A stretch of 38,618 nt of DNA from CAUYXJ01 sp963577065. GTDB taxonomy: Bacteria; Chloroflexota; Dehalococcoidia; Tepidiformales; Tepidiformaceae. Both the position numbers and the translations under genes were made by a program. Positions 24,631 to 32,838 of the stretch are shown here, piece by piece. A model generated the notes under the pieces. The model was given only the letters and a program-made list of their open reading frames with translations. It did no database searches and was not told where the DNA came from. Location of the stretch: positions 1 through 38,618 of the forward strand of contig CAUYXJ010000016.1 in NCBI GenBank assembly GCA_963577065.1, given 5' to 3'. The stretch's first letter is position 1. The number at the start of each line of letters is the position of its first letter.

Positions 24631-26016
24631 TTACTCCATCATCCCCGCCGTCTTCGCCGCCGCCGTGGCCGCGTTGCGCCCGGCGATGCGACCGAAGGTG
24701 ACGGCGGGGCCGTAGGAGCCGCCGCCGCCGATGTAACGATCGCCGTGCAGGGTGCCCATCGCCTCGCCCGCGGCGAAGAGGTTGTCGATCGGGAGCTCGC
24801 TTGTCGCGATCACATGCGTCTCCGCGTCGACGCGGAGACCACAGCCGGTCCAGGCGATGATCGCGGGCCGGACCTCGACCGCATAGAAGGGCGGCGTCTC
24901 GATCGATCGCAGCCCCACCGGCTTGAGGTAGGCGCTATCGACCCCACGTGCGCAGTCGGCGTTGTACTTCTGAACCGTCCCGGCGAGCGGCGCGGGATTG
25001 ATCTTCGTGAGCGCGGCGAGCTCCGCGAGGGTGTCCGCGCGGAGCACCTCGCCGGAGTTGGCGCGCGCCTCGAGGGCGTCGCTCGTCCAGCTCGCGCCGG
25101 TGAGCATCGCGTCCGCATCGACGCGCGCGGCCTCATCGAAGATCGCGTAGGCCATACCCCCGTTCCGCTTGAAGAGCCCCGCCATCACCGTGTACGGCGA
25201 CATCTCACTGCAGAAGCGACGCCCCTCGCGGCTGACGAGGATGACCCAGGGCGGCACCGCCACCTCCAGGTCCTGGGTGAAGCCGGGAGTGAGGAGCAGG
25301 AGGCCGCGGTTGTGGCCACCGAGGGTGCCGCCGACCTGCTCGCCGAGGGTGATGCCGTCGCCCATCGACTTCGGCCCCGAGATCGCCCAGACGCCGTCGC
25401 CCTGCTCGTGCGCGTCCGGCCAGTACTTTTCGATGAACTCCTTGTTGTGGCCGAATCCGCCGGAGGCGATGACGACCGCGCCGCAGCGCACTTCCTGGCC
25501 GCCCGCGGCCACGCCCACGATCTCGCCCTCCTCTTCGATCAGGCGGTCGGCGCGGGTCACGAGCGCAAGGTCTACTTCGCGCCTGATGCGCTCGGAATCG
25601 AGCACTTTGACAACGGCGAGCCCTTCGCCCTCGGGCGGGTGGCCGCGGGGAACGGTATCGATGCCAGAGATGTAGACGCGCTCGGCCCTGTATTCGACGC
25701 CGAGGCTGCGAAGCCACTCGAACGTCGGCGCGGCGGTGTCGCAGTACCGGCGGGCAACGGCCGGCTCGACGTTCCACTGATTGAGCGTCATGTAGTAGTT
25801 GAACATGTCGTCGGCGGTGTCATCGAGGATCCCGGCTTCGCGCTGGATGCTCGTGCCGGCGGCGTAGAAGTGGCCGCCGGAGAGGCGCGAGGAGCCGCCC
25901 ACCTTGTCGTCCGCTTCGAGGACGATGACGCTCGCGCCCGAGTCGGCGGCGGTTACCGCCGCCGCCAGACCCGCGGCCCCCGAGCCAATGACGACCACGT
26001 CGTAGTCGCGCTCCAT
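24631..26016 (-). CDS. FAD-dependent oxidoreductase (KstD/fumarate-reductase flavoprotein type)
   Basis: A 461-residue FAD_binding_2 protein. The Rossmann motif VVVIGSGAAGLAAAVTAAD starts at residue ~7, followed by KVGGSSRLSGGHFYAAG, VVIASGGFGHN in the middle and the C-terminal FAD segment LFAAGEAMG...YIGGGGSYGPAVTFGR. It belongs with 3-ketosteroid dehydrogenases, fumarate reductase flavoproteins and urocanate reductases. A steroid- or enoate-type dehydrogenation is plausible beside the P450s, but the substrate is not shown. ATG 26016 has AGGAGG nine bases upstream; the open frame before it is non-coding. It is divergent from the ferredoxin at 26212. Confidence 0.87.
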   Translation of the reverse strand: MERDYDVVVIGSGAAGLAAAVTAADSGASVIVLEADDKVGGSSRLSGGHFYAAGTSIQREAGILDDTADDMFNYYMTLNQWNVEPAVARRYCDTAAPTFEWLRSLGVEYRAERVYISGIDTVPRGHPPEGEGLAVVKVLDSERIRREVDLALVTRADRLIEEEGEIVGVAAGGQEVRCGAVVIASGGFGHNKEFIEKYWPDAHEQGDGVWAISGPKSMGDGITLGEQVGGTLGGHNRGLLLLTPGFTQDLEVAVPPWVILVSREGRRFCSEMSPYTVMAGLFKRNGGMAYAIFDEAARVDADAMLTGASWTSDALEARANSGEVLRADTLAELAALTKINPAPLAGTVQKYNADCARGVDSAYLKPVGLRSIETPPFYAVEVRPAIIAWTGCGLRVDAETHVIATSELPIDNLFAAGEAMGTLHGDRYIGGGGSYGPAVTFGRIAGRNAATAAAKTAGMME

Positions 26017-26211
26017 ACAGCACTGCCTCCTGAGGGGCGGGAGGGCCGGGCCCACCGCGCCCGCGAATGGCCAGCATCCTGGGCTGGCTGGGAGGGCTCC
26101 GTCAAGCGAGCGTGGTGGTCGGCGAGGATGGCCCCTGGTGCTCGCTCGACCGCTGCCCGATAATTCGCGCCAGCAACCCCACAAGCGCGGCCGTCCCAGG
26201 AGGATGATGCG

Positions 26212-26418
26212 ATGAAACTCTCCGTGAACCACGACCGCTGCATCAAGGCGGCCGAATGCTCGAGCTACCACCCGGACCTGTTCAAAGCCCGCGAAGATGG
26301 CTTCCCAGTCGTGACGGTGGAAGAGCCGACGGGGGATCAGGTGGTGGATGCCGAGGAAGCCGTGCGCGTCTGCCCAGGCAACGCGATCAGCCTCGCCAAG
26401 GACGCCGGCGAAGCCTAG
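26212..26418 (+). CDS. Small 3-cysteine ferredoxin, P450 partner type
   Basis: A 68-residue ferredoxin with C10-x5-C16 and C54-P, plus the flanking SYHPDLF and AVRVCPGNAI. Three cysteines with Ala in place of the second cluster Cys is the pattern of [3Fe-4S] ferredoxins that feed electrons to bacterial P450s. AGGAGG lies eight bases before the ATG. It converges on the P450 at 26501-27829, its likely partner, with a bidirectional terminator between them. No ferredoxin reductase is present in the window. Confidence 0.9.
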   Translation: MKLSVNHDRCIKAAECSSYHPDLFKAREDGFPVVTVEEPTGDQVVDAEEAVRVCPGNAISLAKDAGEA

Positions 26419-26447
26419 CGCGGCCGGCTTCTTTCTCGCGGAATACG

Positions 26448-26477
26448 AAAGCGGCGTCCCGAAGGGGACGCCGCTTT
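26448..26477. terminator. Bidirectional hairpin terminator
   Basis: AAAGCGGCGTCCC and GGGACGCCGCTTT form a perfect 13-bp stem with a GAAG loop between the convergent ferredoxin and P450 genes. The A/T-flanked stem gives a short U-run on either strand. Confidence 0.8.
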
Positions 26478-26500
26478 GCTTGCCTCTGCCGAATCGGGCG

Positions 26501-27829
26501 CTAGGCCCGCTGGTCGAACTCGAGGTGCAGGTCCCAGAGGCCGAGCATGATGCCGGGCTGGTGGGTGAGGTCGTTCTTCCCCGGAGCGAGCCGCAGGTTG
26601 TCGAGGCGATCGAGCATCACGTTGACCGCTATGTTCTGCTCGAGGCGGGAGAGGCCCGCACCGGGGCAGACGCGCGGCCCCATTGAGAACGTCAGGTGGC
26701 GCCCCGGATTCTTGCGCGTGAGGTCGATGCTGTCCGTGGCGGGACAGAGGTCCGGATCGCGGTTGGCGGCGCCGTAGCGCAGATGGAGCATCGAGCCGGC
26801 CGGGATCTTCACCCCGCGGATCTCGGTGTCCTCGGCCACCAGCCGGGTCGAGAGGCCCTGGGTGGGCGCATGCAGGCGCAGGGCCTCTTCGACGAAGAAG
26901 CGCACCCTCGTCCGGTCCGCGCGGAGCTCCTCGACGAGCGCGGGTTGCTGCGCGAGCAACATCGCCTCCGCCGTCAGCGCGTACTGCGTCGTCTCGTTGC
27001 CGCCGATGTGCATCCCATAGACGACGCCGATGATTTCCGCATCGGAGAGGCGCCGCTTCTCCGGCCCGTACTCCACGTTCAGGAGGAACGTGATCATGTC
27101 GTCCTTGGGGTTCTGGCGCTTGTCCTCGATCTGTTCGGAGATGTAGTGCTGGAAGGCGACCAACGCCTCGGCGTTGCTCTTCTCGTCGTCGGGGCTGAGT
27201 AGATTCTTGTGGCTGAAGCCGTAGACGAAGCGCTTGACCTGATCCTCTTCCCAGCCCCGCGTTGTCGGCATGTCCGCGAGGGGGAAGCCGAGGATCGTGG
27301 TGATCACGATCTGGGGCAGGGGCGCAGCGAACTCCTTCACGAGCTCGACCGAACCGCTGTCGATCCACTTGTCCATGAGGTCGTTCGCGGCCTTCGTGAT
27401 CATCGCCGTGTGCCGCTCGGCTGCGGGCAACGCGACCCAGGGGTCCGTCAGCTCCATGCGGTGGCGCTTGTGCTCTTCGATGTTGGGTCGAAGCGTGTCC
27501 CAGGTGTCCTGGGTGGTGCCGAAGCCCTGGTCGCGGAAGATCTCCTGGGCGGCCTCGTCGCCCTCGCTCGCGTTATAGAACTGGAACTTCTCGGGGTCGC
27601 GCACAACCATCGCGATGTCGTCGTACTTGCTCAGGATGAACGCGTCCGTGCCTGGGAGGCCGCCCTCGCCGGCGATACGGTGCACGGGTGCCTGGTCGTG
27701 CAGGATCTTGTACGAATCGAACCAGAACTCCTGCGCTCCGGGCGAGAAGAGATCGACATCGTCGAGATTCACCGGACACTCGGTGATCTGGTCGGCGCGG
27801 TGGCCGCTCGCGTGCGGTGCTTGTGCCAT
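26501..27829 (-). CDS. Cytochrome P450
   Basis: A 442-residue soluble bacterial P450. The I-helix motif GGNETT, the K-helix E-x-x-R (EEALRLHAP) and the heme loop FSMGPRVCPGAG, with the heme ligand at Cys388, are all intact. ATG 27829 is chosen because AGGAG lies seven bases upstream; ATG 27835 is also in frame. Such enzymes hydroxylate small lipophilic substrates using electrons from a ferredoxin, probably the convergent one at 26212. Substrate unknown; the neighbouring KstD-like flavoprotein and epoxide hydrolase hint at steroid, terpene or similar compounds. Confidence 0.93.
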   Translation of the reverse strand: MAQAPHASGHRADQITECPVNLDDVDLFSPGAQEFWFDSYKILHDQAPVHRIAGEGGLPGTDAFILSKYDDIAMVVRDPEKFQFYNASEGDEAAQEIFRDQGFGTTQDTWDTLRPNIEEHKRHRMELTDPWVALPAAERHTAMITKAANDLMDKWIDSGSVELVKEFAAPLPQIVITTILGFPLADMPTTRGWEEDQVKRFVYGFSHKNLLSPDDEKSNAEALVAFQHYISEQIEDKRQNPKDDMITFLLNVEYGPEKRRLSDAEIIGVVYGMHIGGNETTQYALTAEAMLLAQQPALVEELRADRTRVRFFVEEALRLHAPTQGLSTRLVAEDTEIRGVKIPAGSMLHLRYGAANRDPDLCPATDSIDLTRKNPGRHLTFSMGPRVCPGAGLSRLEQNIAVNVMLDRLDNLRLAPGKNDLTHQPGIMLGLWDLHLEFDQRA

Positions 27830-27993
27830 GGCCATGCTCCTCTGCGGCCCGCAGATCCAACTGCGGTGCGAGATTTCGCACATCCTACCAAGCGCGTGGT
27901 GATTCGAGCACCGTCGTCATTGCCTGCGCTCTCAGAGTGGCCGTATCGTCCCCCGCAACCAGCTTCGAACGCAGCGAACGAAGGAGTCCCGGC

Positions 27994-28401
27994 ATGGCAA
28001 CCGTGCTGATCACGCTCAAGATCAAGGAGGGCATGGAGGCCCGCTACGAGGAGATCCAGAAGGACCTCTACGAGAAGACGCACAGCCTCGAGAGCGATGT
28101 CCTCCGTTACGAGATGTGGCGCGGTGCGGAGCCCCGCAGCTACTACTGCCTGCTCTCCTTCCCGGACTACAACACGTTCATGATCAAGCACCAGATCAGC
28201 CCCCACCACGAGGACGCGACGCCGCCCCTGATGGAGGTGATCGAGGAGGAGGGCATCGAGTGGGTCGACCCGATCCAGGGCGCCTCGCCGCTGCCGCCCA
28301 CGAACGCGCAGGACCTTCCCGCGGACGCCCCCGAACTCGCGCGCACCTACGGCGAGATGCTCAAGGTCGTGGCGCCGAACTGGTGGATGAGCCTGCGCTA
28401 A
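27994..28401 (+). CDS. ABM-like dimeric alpha/beta-barrel protein
   Basis: A 135-residue protein. MATVLITLKIKEGMEARYEE, then SYYCLLSFPDYNTFMIKHQ, follow the ferredoxin-like pattern of antibiotic-biosynthesis-monooxygenase (ABM)/EthD-type barrels. A ~40-residue C-terminal extension ends in APNWWMSLR. AAGGAG lies eight bases before the ATG. Members range from cofactor-free monooxygenases to small-molecule binders; nothing here fixes the reaction. It is divergent from the P450. Confidence 0.65.
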   Translation: MATVLITLKIKEGMEARYEEIQKDLYEKTHSLESDVLRYEMWRGAEPRSYYCLLSFPDYNTFMIKHQISPHHEDATPPLMEVIEEEGIEWVDPIQGASPLPPTNAQDLPADAPELARTYGEMLKVVAPNWWMSLR

Positions 28402-28407
28402 GAACGC

Positions 28408-28759
28408 CTAGGGCGAGCCGCTAACGAGTCCGATGATGTTCCCGTCGGGGTCGTTCAGCGTGACGAAGCCGTCGGCGCCCCCCGGGATCTCGACCGGCTC
28501 CTCGTTGAAGGCGTAGCCCCGCCCCCCTGAGTTCGTCGTAGGACGCCTTCACGTCGTCGACGCCGAACCAGACGCTCGTGCCGCCGCGGCCGGTGCCCTC
28601 CTCGGCGGGCGCAAGAGTGAGGCTGGAGCCGTCGCCCCAGCCGAGCGTTGGCAGCTGACCGCGCTCGACCTTCGCACCGAGCAGGTCCTCGTACCACGCG
28701 ATCGACTTCTCCACGTCGGCGACGTACTGCATGACCATGGTGATCCCGTTGGCGGCCAT
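28408..28759 (-). pseudogene. VOC-family protein with a one-base frameshift
   Basis: From ATG 28759 a single glyoxalase-fold domain begins (MQYVADVEKSIAWYEDLLGA; SVWFGVDDVKASYDEL). After DELRG the frame degenerates. Removing one base from the C6 run at 28522-28527 restores normal family sequence: RGYAFNEEPVEIPGG, GFVTLNDPDGNIIGL, ending at TAG 28410-28408. The intact product would be about 116 residues, normal for a single VOC domain. The lesion may be real or an error in a homopolymer. Confidence 0.8.
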
Positions 28760-28835
28760 CCGGCGCCTCCTGCTGCCCGGTCGGGCGCAGGAACGTTAGG
28801 TCGTGCTTACGCGGCGGTCAACGGGAAGCGGCTGG

Positions 28836-28841
28836 TAAAAT
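28836..28841 (+). promoter_or_regulatory. Possible -10 box of a leaderless small gene
   Basis: TAAAAT ends six bases before the GTG at 28848, the same geometry as the padR promoter. No clear -35 box. Confidence 0.35.
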
Positions 28842-28847
28842 GTTTAG

Positions 28848-29027
28848 GTGCTTGAGCGTCTGCGTCAACGATTCAGCGGGAACCCCCGTGTGGGCGTGGT
28901 CCTTGTCGTGGTGACGGTCTTCAGCTCCCTCTGGCGCGCAGTTGAGCTCGCCGGCGATGTCCAGTTTCTGGTTACTTCGTGGGACGACGGCGGCCAACGG
29001 ATTGTCACGGTGATCGGTGATCGGTGA
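28848..29027 (+). CDS. N-terminal part of a split membrane protein
   Basis: A 59-residue frame from GTG 28848 reads LERLRQRFSG, then a transmembrane helix (VGVVLVVVTVFSSLWRAVEL), then FLVTSWDDGGQRIVTVIG. It stops inside a 7-bp tandem repeat at 29008-29028. Deleting one repeat unit joins it in frame to the next ORF, giving a ~224-residue protein with two membrane helices. No family recognised. Confidence 0.55.
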   Translation: MLERLRQRFSGNPRVGVVLVVVTVFSSLWRAVELAGDVQFLVTSWDDGGQRIVTVIGDR

Positions 29028-29028
29028 G
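29008..29028. repeat. 7-bp tandem repeat splitting a gene
   Basis: CGGTGAT at 29008-29014 and 29015-29021, followed by CGGTGAG. One unit more or less changes the frame of the gene spanning 28848-29529. Confidence 0.75.
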
Positions 29029-29529
29029 TGGGGATGGGTGGTGGGTGTTGTCTTGCTCGGCGGCATCGCTCTCTGGCCGCCCGTGGTGTCTAGGGTTCGG
29101 TTTCCGTGGATATTGTCTTCCGGCCGGAACAACGCGACCGGCTCTACTAGCAGCGAAGTCGCCCAGCCTGAGATTGATGTGGCCATGAGCACAGGCGATC
29201 CCGATCTGGATCGGTTCAACAGGCAGTGGCGAAACGGGAAAACGAGAACAGAGGCAAAGCAAGCGGCGACAGCCTACGTGGCTGCCCACCCAGACATGTA
29301 TGCGGACTTCGCCGGGAAACCCATTCCGGAGCTAGTCCAACGCGTGGATACGCATCGAAGCAATGCCCAGGGGGCGGAGCGTGAGCGCACCCGCGTAGAA
29401 GTATGGTTACTGGCGATGCATCCGCCGCAGCAGATCGAGGGCAAGGGCAACGTATTGCTTGGCAACCCTGCATCTACCGGCGAGGGAGCGAGCTCACCAA
29501 CTCCTCCTAGGTCAAAGGATCAGCAGTAG
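29017..29529 (+). CDS. C-terminal part of a split membrane protein
   Basis: A 170-residue frame that can start at GTG 29017. A membrane helix (WVVGVVLLGGIALWPPVV) is followed by a soluble part with RFNRQWRNGKTRTEAKQA and a low-complexity Ser/Pro tail. It overlaps the preceding ORF by 11 bp. It may be translated alone as a signal-anchored protein or be the second half of the gene split by the 7-bp repeat. Function unknown. Confidence 0.5.
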   Translation: MIGEWGWVVGVVLLGGIALWPPVVSRVRFPWILSSGRNNATGSTSSEVAQPEIDVAMSTGDPDLDRFNRQWRNGKTRTEAKQAATAYVAAHPDMYADFAGKPIPELVQRVDTHRSNAQGAERERTRVEVWLLAMHPPQQIEGKGNVLLGNPASTGEGASSPTPPRSKDQQ

Positions 29530-29633
29530 CAACACCCGCAAGGTCTCGCGGAAGATATGGGGTTTGGGGGTGTTGAAGGCTCTTTCAGCCCTCGGCCTGT
29601 GGCGACCGCACCGCTCACTCGCGAGCGTCTTGG

Positions 29634-30341
29634 TTACGCAGCGCGCTCGATCGGTGCCGGCGCCAGCAACATCGGGACCGGCGGCGGGGTGCGCTCGAGC
29701 AGGCGCGAGTTCGCGAGGCGGCGAATTGCGAAGAAGCAGACCGCGTAGAAGATGATGCTCAGCGGCAGCCCGATCAGGCGGCTGATGATGACGTATTCGT
29801 TCGTGGAGAGGCCTTCGAGCAGGAACATGCGGACGATGCCGCTGAAGATCTGCGTGCCCGCGAGCCCGAGCGTGAGGACGGCGAAGAGCGCGTGCGGCAG
29901 CTCGATCAGCGATTTCAGTGCGGGGATGACGTCCCGCGCGACCGCCCCGACGAGGGGCCGTCCCGTAAGCACGCTCCCGACGCAGACGGAGGCGAGGACG
30001 AAGTCGCCGGCGATGTTCTGCGCGGCGAACACCTTGGCGCTGTTCGCGGCCAGCCCGACGATCGCCGCTCCCCCGGTCACAACGAAGGCCATGATCGCCA
30101 TCGCCCGGACGACGCCGTGGTCGCGGTTGCGCACGAACACCAGCAGCGACGCCAGAAACGAAGCGCCGATGGCGAGCGGTGCCGGCCCCAGCCAGTTCGC
30201 CAAGAGGAAGACGATCATCGGCAGCATGCTTTCGACCATGTGAAAGTCGACGGTCTCGAAGTCTCCCTTCAAGACCTTCCGCACCTCCGGGAGCCGTAGG
30301 TCCGCTGGTGCTCCCGGATAGGTGCTGTTCGCTGCCTGCAT
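29634..30341 (-). CDS. VC0807-like integral membrane protein
   Basis: A 235-residue protein with five or six hydrophobic helices (MLPMIVFLLANWLGPAPLAI; ASFLASLLVFV; AIMAFVVTGGAAIVGLAA; DFVLASVCVGSVLTGRPLVG; LSIIFYAVCFFAI). The TGRPLVG segment resembles VC0807/intracellular-septation-protein-A-like families of unknown function. ATG 30341 is chosen for its GGAGG six bases upstream; the open frame before it is non-coding. Confidence 0.65.
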   Translation of the reverse strand: MQAANSTYPGAPADLRLPEVRKVLKGDFETVDFHMVESMLPMIVFLLANWLGPAPLAIGASFLASLLVFVRNRDHGVVRAMAIMAFVVTGGAAIVGLAANSAKVFAAQNIAGDFVLASVCVGSVLTGRPLVGAVARDVIPALKSLIELPHALFAVLTLGLAGTQIFSGIVRMFLLEGLSTNEYVIISRLIGLPLSIIFYAVCFFAIRRLANSRLLERTPPPVPMLLAPAPIERAA

Positions 30342-30485
30342 AGCGTCCTCCCCTGCAGGGTTACACCGATGAGTTACGTCACGTCCTGCCCCCCTCTTGA
30401 GCGCGGATCGGGCCTTTGGCGCGACCGACCCCAAACCGACACTAAGCAGGCGACGCGCACAACTCCCAAACGCTATCTTGGGGCC

Positions 30486-31286
30486 GTGGATCTGGAACTT
30501 GCGGGAAAGGCCGCCATCGTCACGGGCGGGAGCCGGGGCATCGGCAAGGCGATCGCGCGCGCCCTTGCCCAGGAGGGCGTCGATGTCGCGATCGCCGCCC
30601 GATCGCAGGCGCCGCTCGAGGAGGCGGCCGCGGAGCTAGCGGCCGAGACCGGCCGCCGGGTCGTTCCGATCGTCGCGGACACCGGCAGGACTTCCGCGGT
30701 CGAGGCGCTCGTCGCCGCGGCCGTGCGAGAGCTGGGCGGTCTCGACATCCTCGTGAACAACGCCGCCCGCCCCGGTGGAGGCGGCCCGATCCCTGGGATC
30801 GAGGGTGTCACCGACGAGAACTTCGCTGAGGAGATGAACACGAAGGTGCTGGGCTACCTGCGTTGTGCGCGGGCGGTAGCGCCCCTTTTCAAGGAGCGCG
30901 GCTGGGGCCGAATTATCAACGTCAGCGGGCTGGCCGCCCGCCAGTCCGGCACTGCCATCGGCAGCATGCGCAACGTCGCGGTCGCGGCGCTCACGAAGAA
31001 CCTCGCGGACGAACTCGGGCCGCACGGCATCAACGTCACCGTCGTCCATCCCGGGCTCACCTGGACCGAACGGATGCCCGCGATGATGGAGCAGCGAGCG
31101 GCCGAACAGGGCATCTCCGTCGAGGAAGCGAAAGAACAGGCGAGCCAGGGCAACGCCGTGCGTCAGATCATCGACGCCCGCGATGTTGCGAACGTCGTGG
31201 CGTTTCTCGCCTCGCCGAAGTCGATCGCCATCCAGGGCGACACCATCGCGGCCGGGGGCGGCGTCGGCCGGGCCATCCACTACTAG
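30486..31286 (+). CDS. Atypical short-chain dehydrogenase/reductase without the catalytic Tyr
   Basis: A 266-residue classical-SDR fold. It has the cofactor motif TGGSRGIG at 13-20, NNAA at 91-94, INVSG with S147, and the C-terminal DVANVVAFLASPKS. Where YxxxK is expected, the sequence is AIGSMRNVAVAALTK (157-171), with no Tyr at all and Asn near the Lys position. A subgroup of SDR-like proteins with an RN motif is known in such genomes; their activity is uncertain. The GTG at 30486 gives the normal SDR N-terminus. Confidence 0.8.
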   Translation: MDLELAGKAAIVTGGSRGIGKAIARALAQEGVDVAIAARSQAPLEEAAAELAAETGRRVVPIVADTGRTSAVEALVAAAVRELGGLDILVNNAARPGGGGPIPGIEGVTDENFAEEMNTKVLGYLRCARAVAPLFKERGWGRIINVSGLAARQSGTAIGSMRNVAVAALTKNLADELGPHGINVTVVHPGLTWTERMPAMMEQRAAEQGISVEEAKEQASQGNAVRQIIDARDVANVVAFLASPKSIAIQGDTIAAGGGVGRAIHY

Positions 31287-31315
31287 CAGCGCCTGATTCG
31301 GGGGCCCGCGGCAGC

Positions 31316-32533
31316 TCAGGGGCTTTCGACGCTCCACTTCTCCGCACCGACCTGCTGTGCGAAGCGCTCGACGGCGTCCTCCAGCGAACGCTGTTGTGAG
31401 CGCTTCGCACCGCTGCCCTCCTCCCACCAAGGCCCACGTACGGCCAGCCGGCCCTCGTTGCGGTGGAGCTTGGCGTCCACGCGGCCGGTGAGCGCATCGC
31501 CCGCGAGAACGGGCATCACGTAGTAGCCGTAGCGGCGTTTGGCGGCCGGGACGAAGGCCTCGAAGCGATACTCGAAGCCGAAGAGGGCGCGGGTACGGTC
31601 GCGGTCGCGGAGCACCGGATCGAAGGGGGAGAGCAAGCGCATGCGATCAGGCGGGTTCGCGGCCCTGCGCGCTGCCTGCTGCCAACCCGTGCGGGCATAG
31701 CAGCGGCGCGGCGACGATCCCTGCGCGTGCTCTACCAGCACCGGTTCGATCTCCCCGCGGCGTTCGGCGCGCGCACACCAGGCTTGCGCCTCAGCGATCG
31801 TGACGGCGTCGTAGAAGTGGGCCAGCTCTTTGGGCGTCGCGAACACGAGCCGGTCCAGGGCCTGACCGCAGGCCCACGCGATCGACTCGGCGCGGCGCGG
31901 GCGGGCCCGCCGCTCGGCGTCCGGGATCACGCGTTCGACGAGGTCGTACTGCTTGTGGAAGTTCAGGCGGCCGCTGATTGCGAGCTTCCCTGCGTGCCAG
32001 AGGTATTCGAGCGCCGTCTTCTGTGGCTTCCAGTCCCACCACTTCCCCCGGCCTCGTTCGCGCGCGTGCTCGAAGTCCGCGCTCATCAGCGGGCCTTCCT
32101 TGCGGATGCGCGCGACCACGTGCCGCAGGACGGCCTTCGGGTCGTCACCGATGCGACGCCCCCAGTGCGAGTCAGGGGGAGGCGCGCCCGCTGGAAACTG
32201 GCCGAAGCGGTGGCGCCAGTGGGGGAAGGCGTCGATGGGAATCATGGCGGCGTCGTGGGTCCAGTGCTCGAAGAGCGTGCGATCGCGCTCCAGGAGCTTC
32301 GTCGACATCGCCGGCCGGTAGCCGTCGAGCCGCGACATGAGGATGTGGTGATGGGCGCGTTCGACCACGTTGATCGAGTCGATCTGGACGTAGCCCAGGC
32401 GCTCGACCTCGGCCTGCACGGCCGCCGGCCCGGCCTTCCGCGCGGGGTCCGCCGTGAGCCCCTGGGCCGCCAGAAAGAGCCCGCGGGCGACCTTCGCGGA
32501 AACGATGGGGATCGCGGTGCGGCTGGCAACCAT
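31316..32533 (-). CDS. ycaQ: YcaQ/AlkX-like winged-helix DNA glycosylase
   Basis: A 405-residue HTH_42 family protein. The QxD catalytic motif is Q50-I51-D52 in YVQIDSINVVERAHHHI. Further family segments are FEHWTHDAAMIP, EGPLMSADFEH and the C-terminal LLSPFDPVLRDRDRTRALFGFEYR. E. coli YcaQ unhooks interstrand crosslinks and removes N7-alkylguanine; related Streptomyces AlkZ proteins protect producers of alkylating toxins. The context here does not show which. ATG 32533 is the start. Confidence 0.88.
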   Translation of the reverse strand: MVASRTAIPIVSAKVARGLFLAAQGLTADPARKAGPAAVQAEVERLGYVQIDSINVVERAHHHILMSRLDGYRPAMSTKLLERDRTLFEHWTHDAAMIPIDAFPHWRHRFGQFPAGAPPPDSHWGRRIGDDPKAVLRHVVARIRKEGPLMSADFEHARERGRGKWWDWKPQKTALEYLWHAGKLAISGRLNFHKQYDLVERVIPDAERRARPRRAESIAWACGQALDRLVFATPKELAHFYDAVTIAEAQAWCARAERRGEIEPVLVEHAQGSSPRRCYARTGWQQAARRAANPPDRMRLLSPFDPVLRDRDRTRALFGFEYRFEAFVPAAKRRYGYYVMPVLAGDALTGRVDAKLHRNEGRLAVRGPWWEEGSGAKRSQQRSLEDAVERFAQQVGAEKWSVESP

Positions 32534-32633
32534 GGCCGCAGCTTACGGCTGACCGCCGGCCGGCAGGAGCGAGTTAGCGGCCCGCGGCCGGGCGTCGATC
32601 GTGGGGGACGGACCGGGCGGGGCCGGGAGCTCG

Positions 32634-32828
32634 CTACTCCTCGATCGTGATTGCGTCCACGGGGCAGACCTCGGCCGCCTGCTGGGCCTCGAGGACGAGG
32701 TCGTCGGTGTCCAGCTCGTCTGCCTGGACGACGGGGAAGCCCTCGTCATCTACTTTGAAGAGCGAGGGGTGGTTGTAGTAGCACTCCCCGCTCTTCGTGC
32801 ACTTCTTCAGGTCGACCTTCGCCTGCAT
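32634..32828 (-). CDS. Small 3-cysteine ferredoxin, P450 partner
   Basis: A 64-residue ferredoxin with C10-x5-C16 and C55-P (CTKSGEC; AAEVCPVDAI), the [3Fe-4S] three-cysteine pattern. It begins ten bases after the stop of the P450 on the same strand, so the two are co-transcribed and almost certainly partners. It is a divergent paralogue of the ferredoxin at 26212. Confidence 0.9.
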   Translation of the reverse strand: MQAKVDLKKCTKSGECYYNHPSLFKVDDEGFPVVQADELDTDDLVLEAQQAAEVCPVDAITIEE

Positions 32829-32838
32829 CGCCGCCCCC

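Noticed and set aside
24154..26163. 669-codon plus-strand frame across the flavoprotein gene
   Set aside because: Antisense shadow; the minus strand carries clear FAD-binding motifs and a ribosome binding site.
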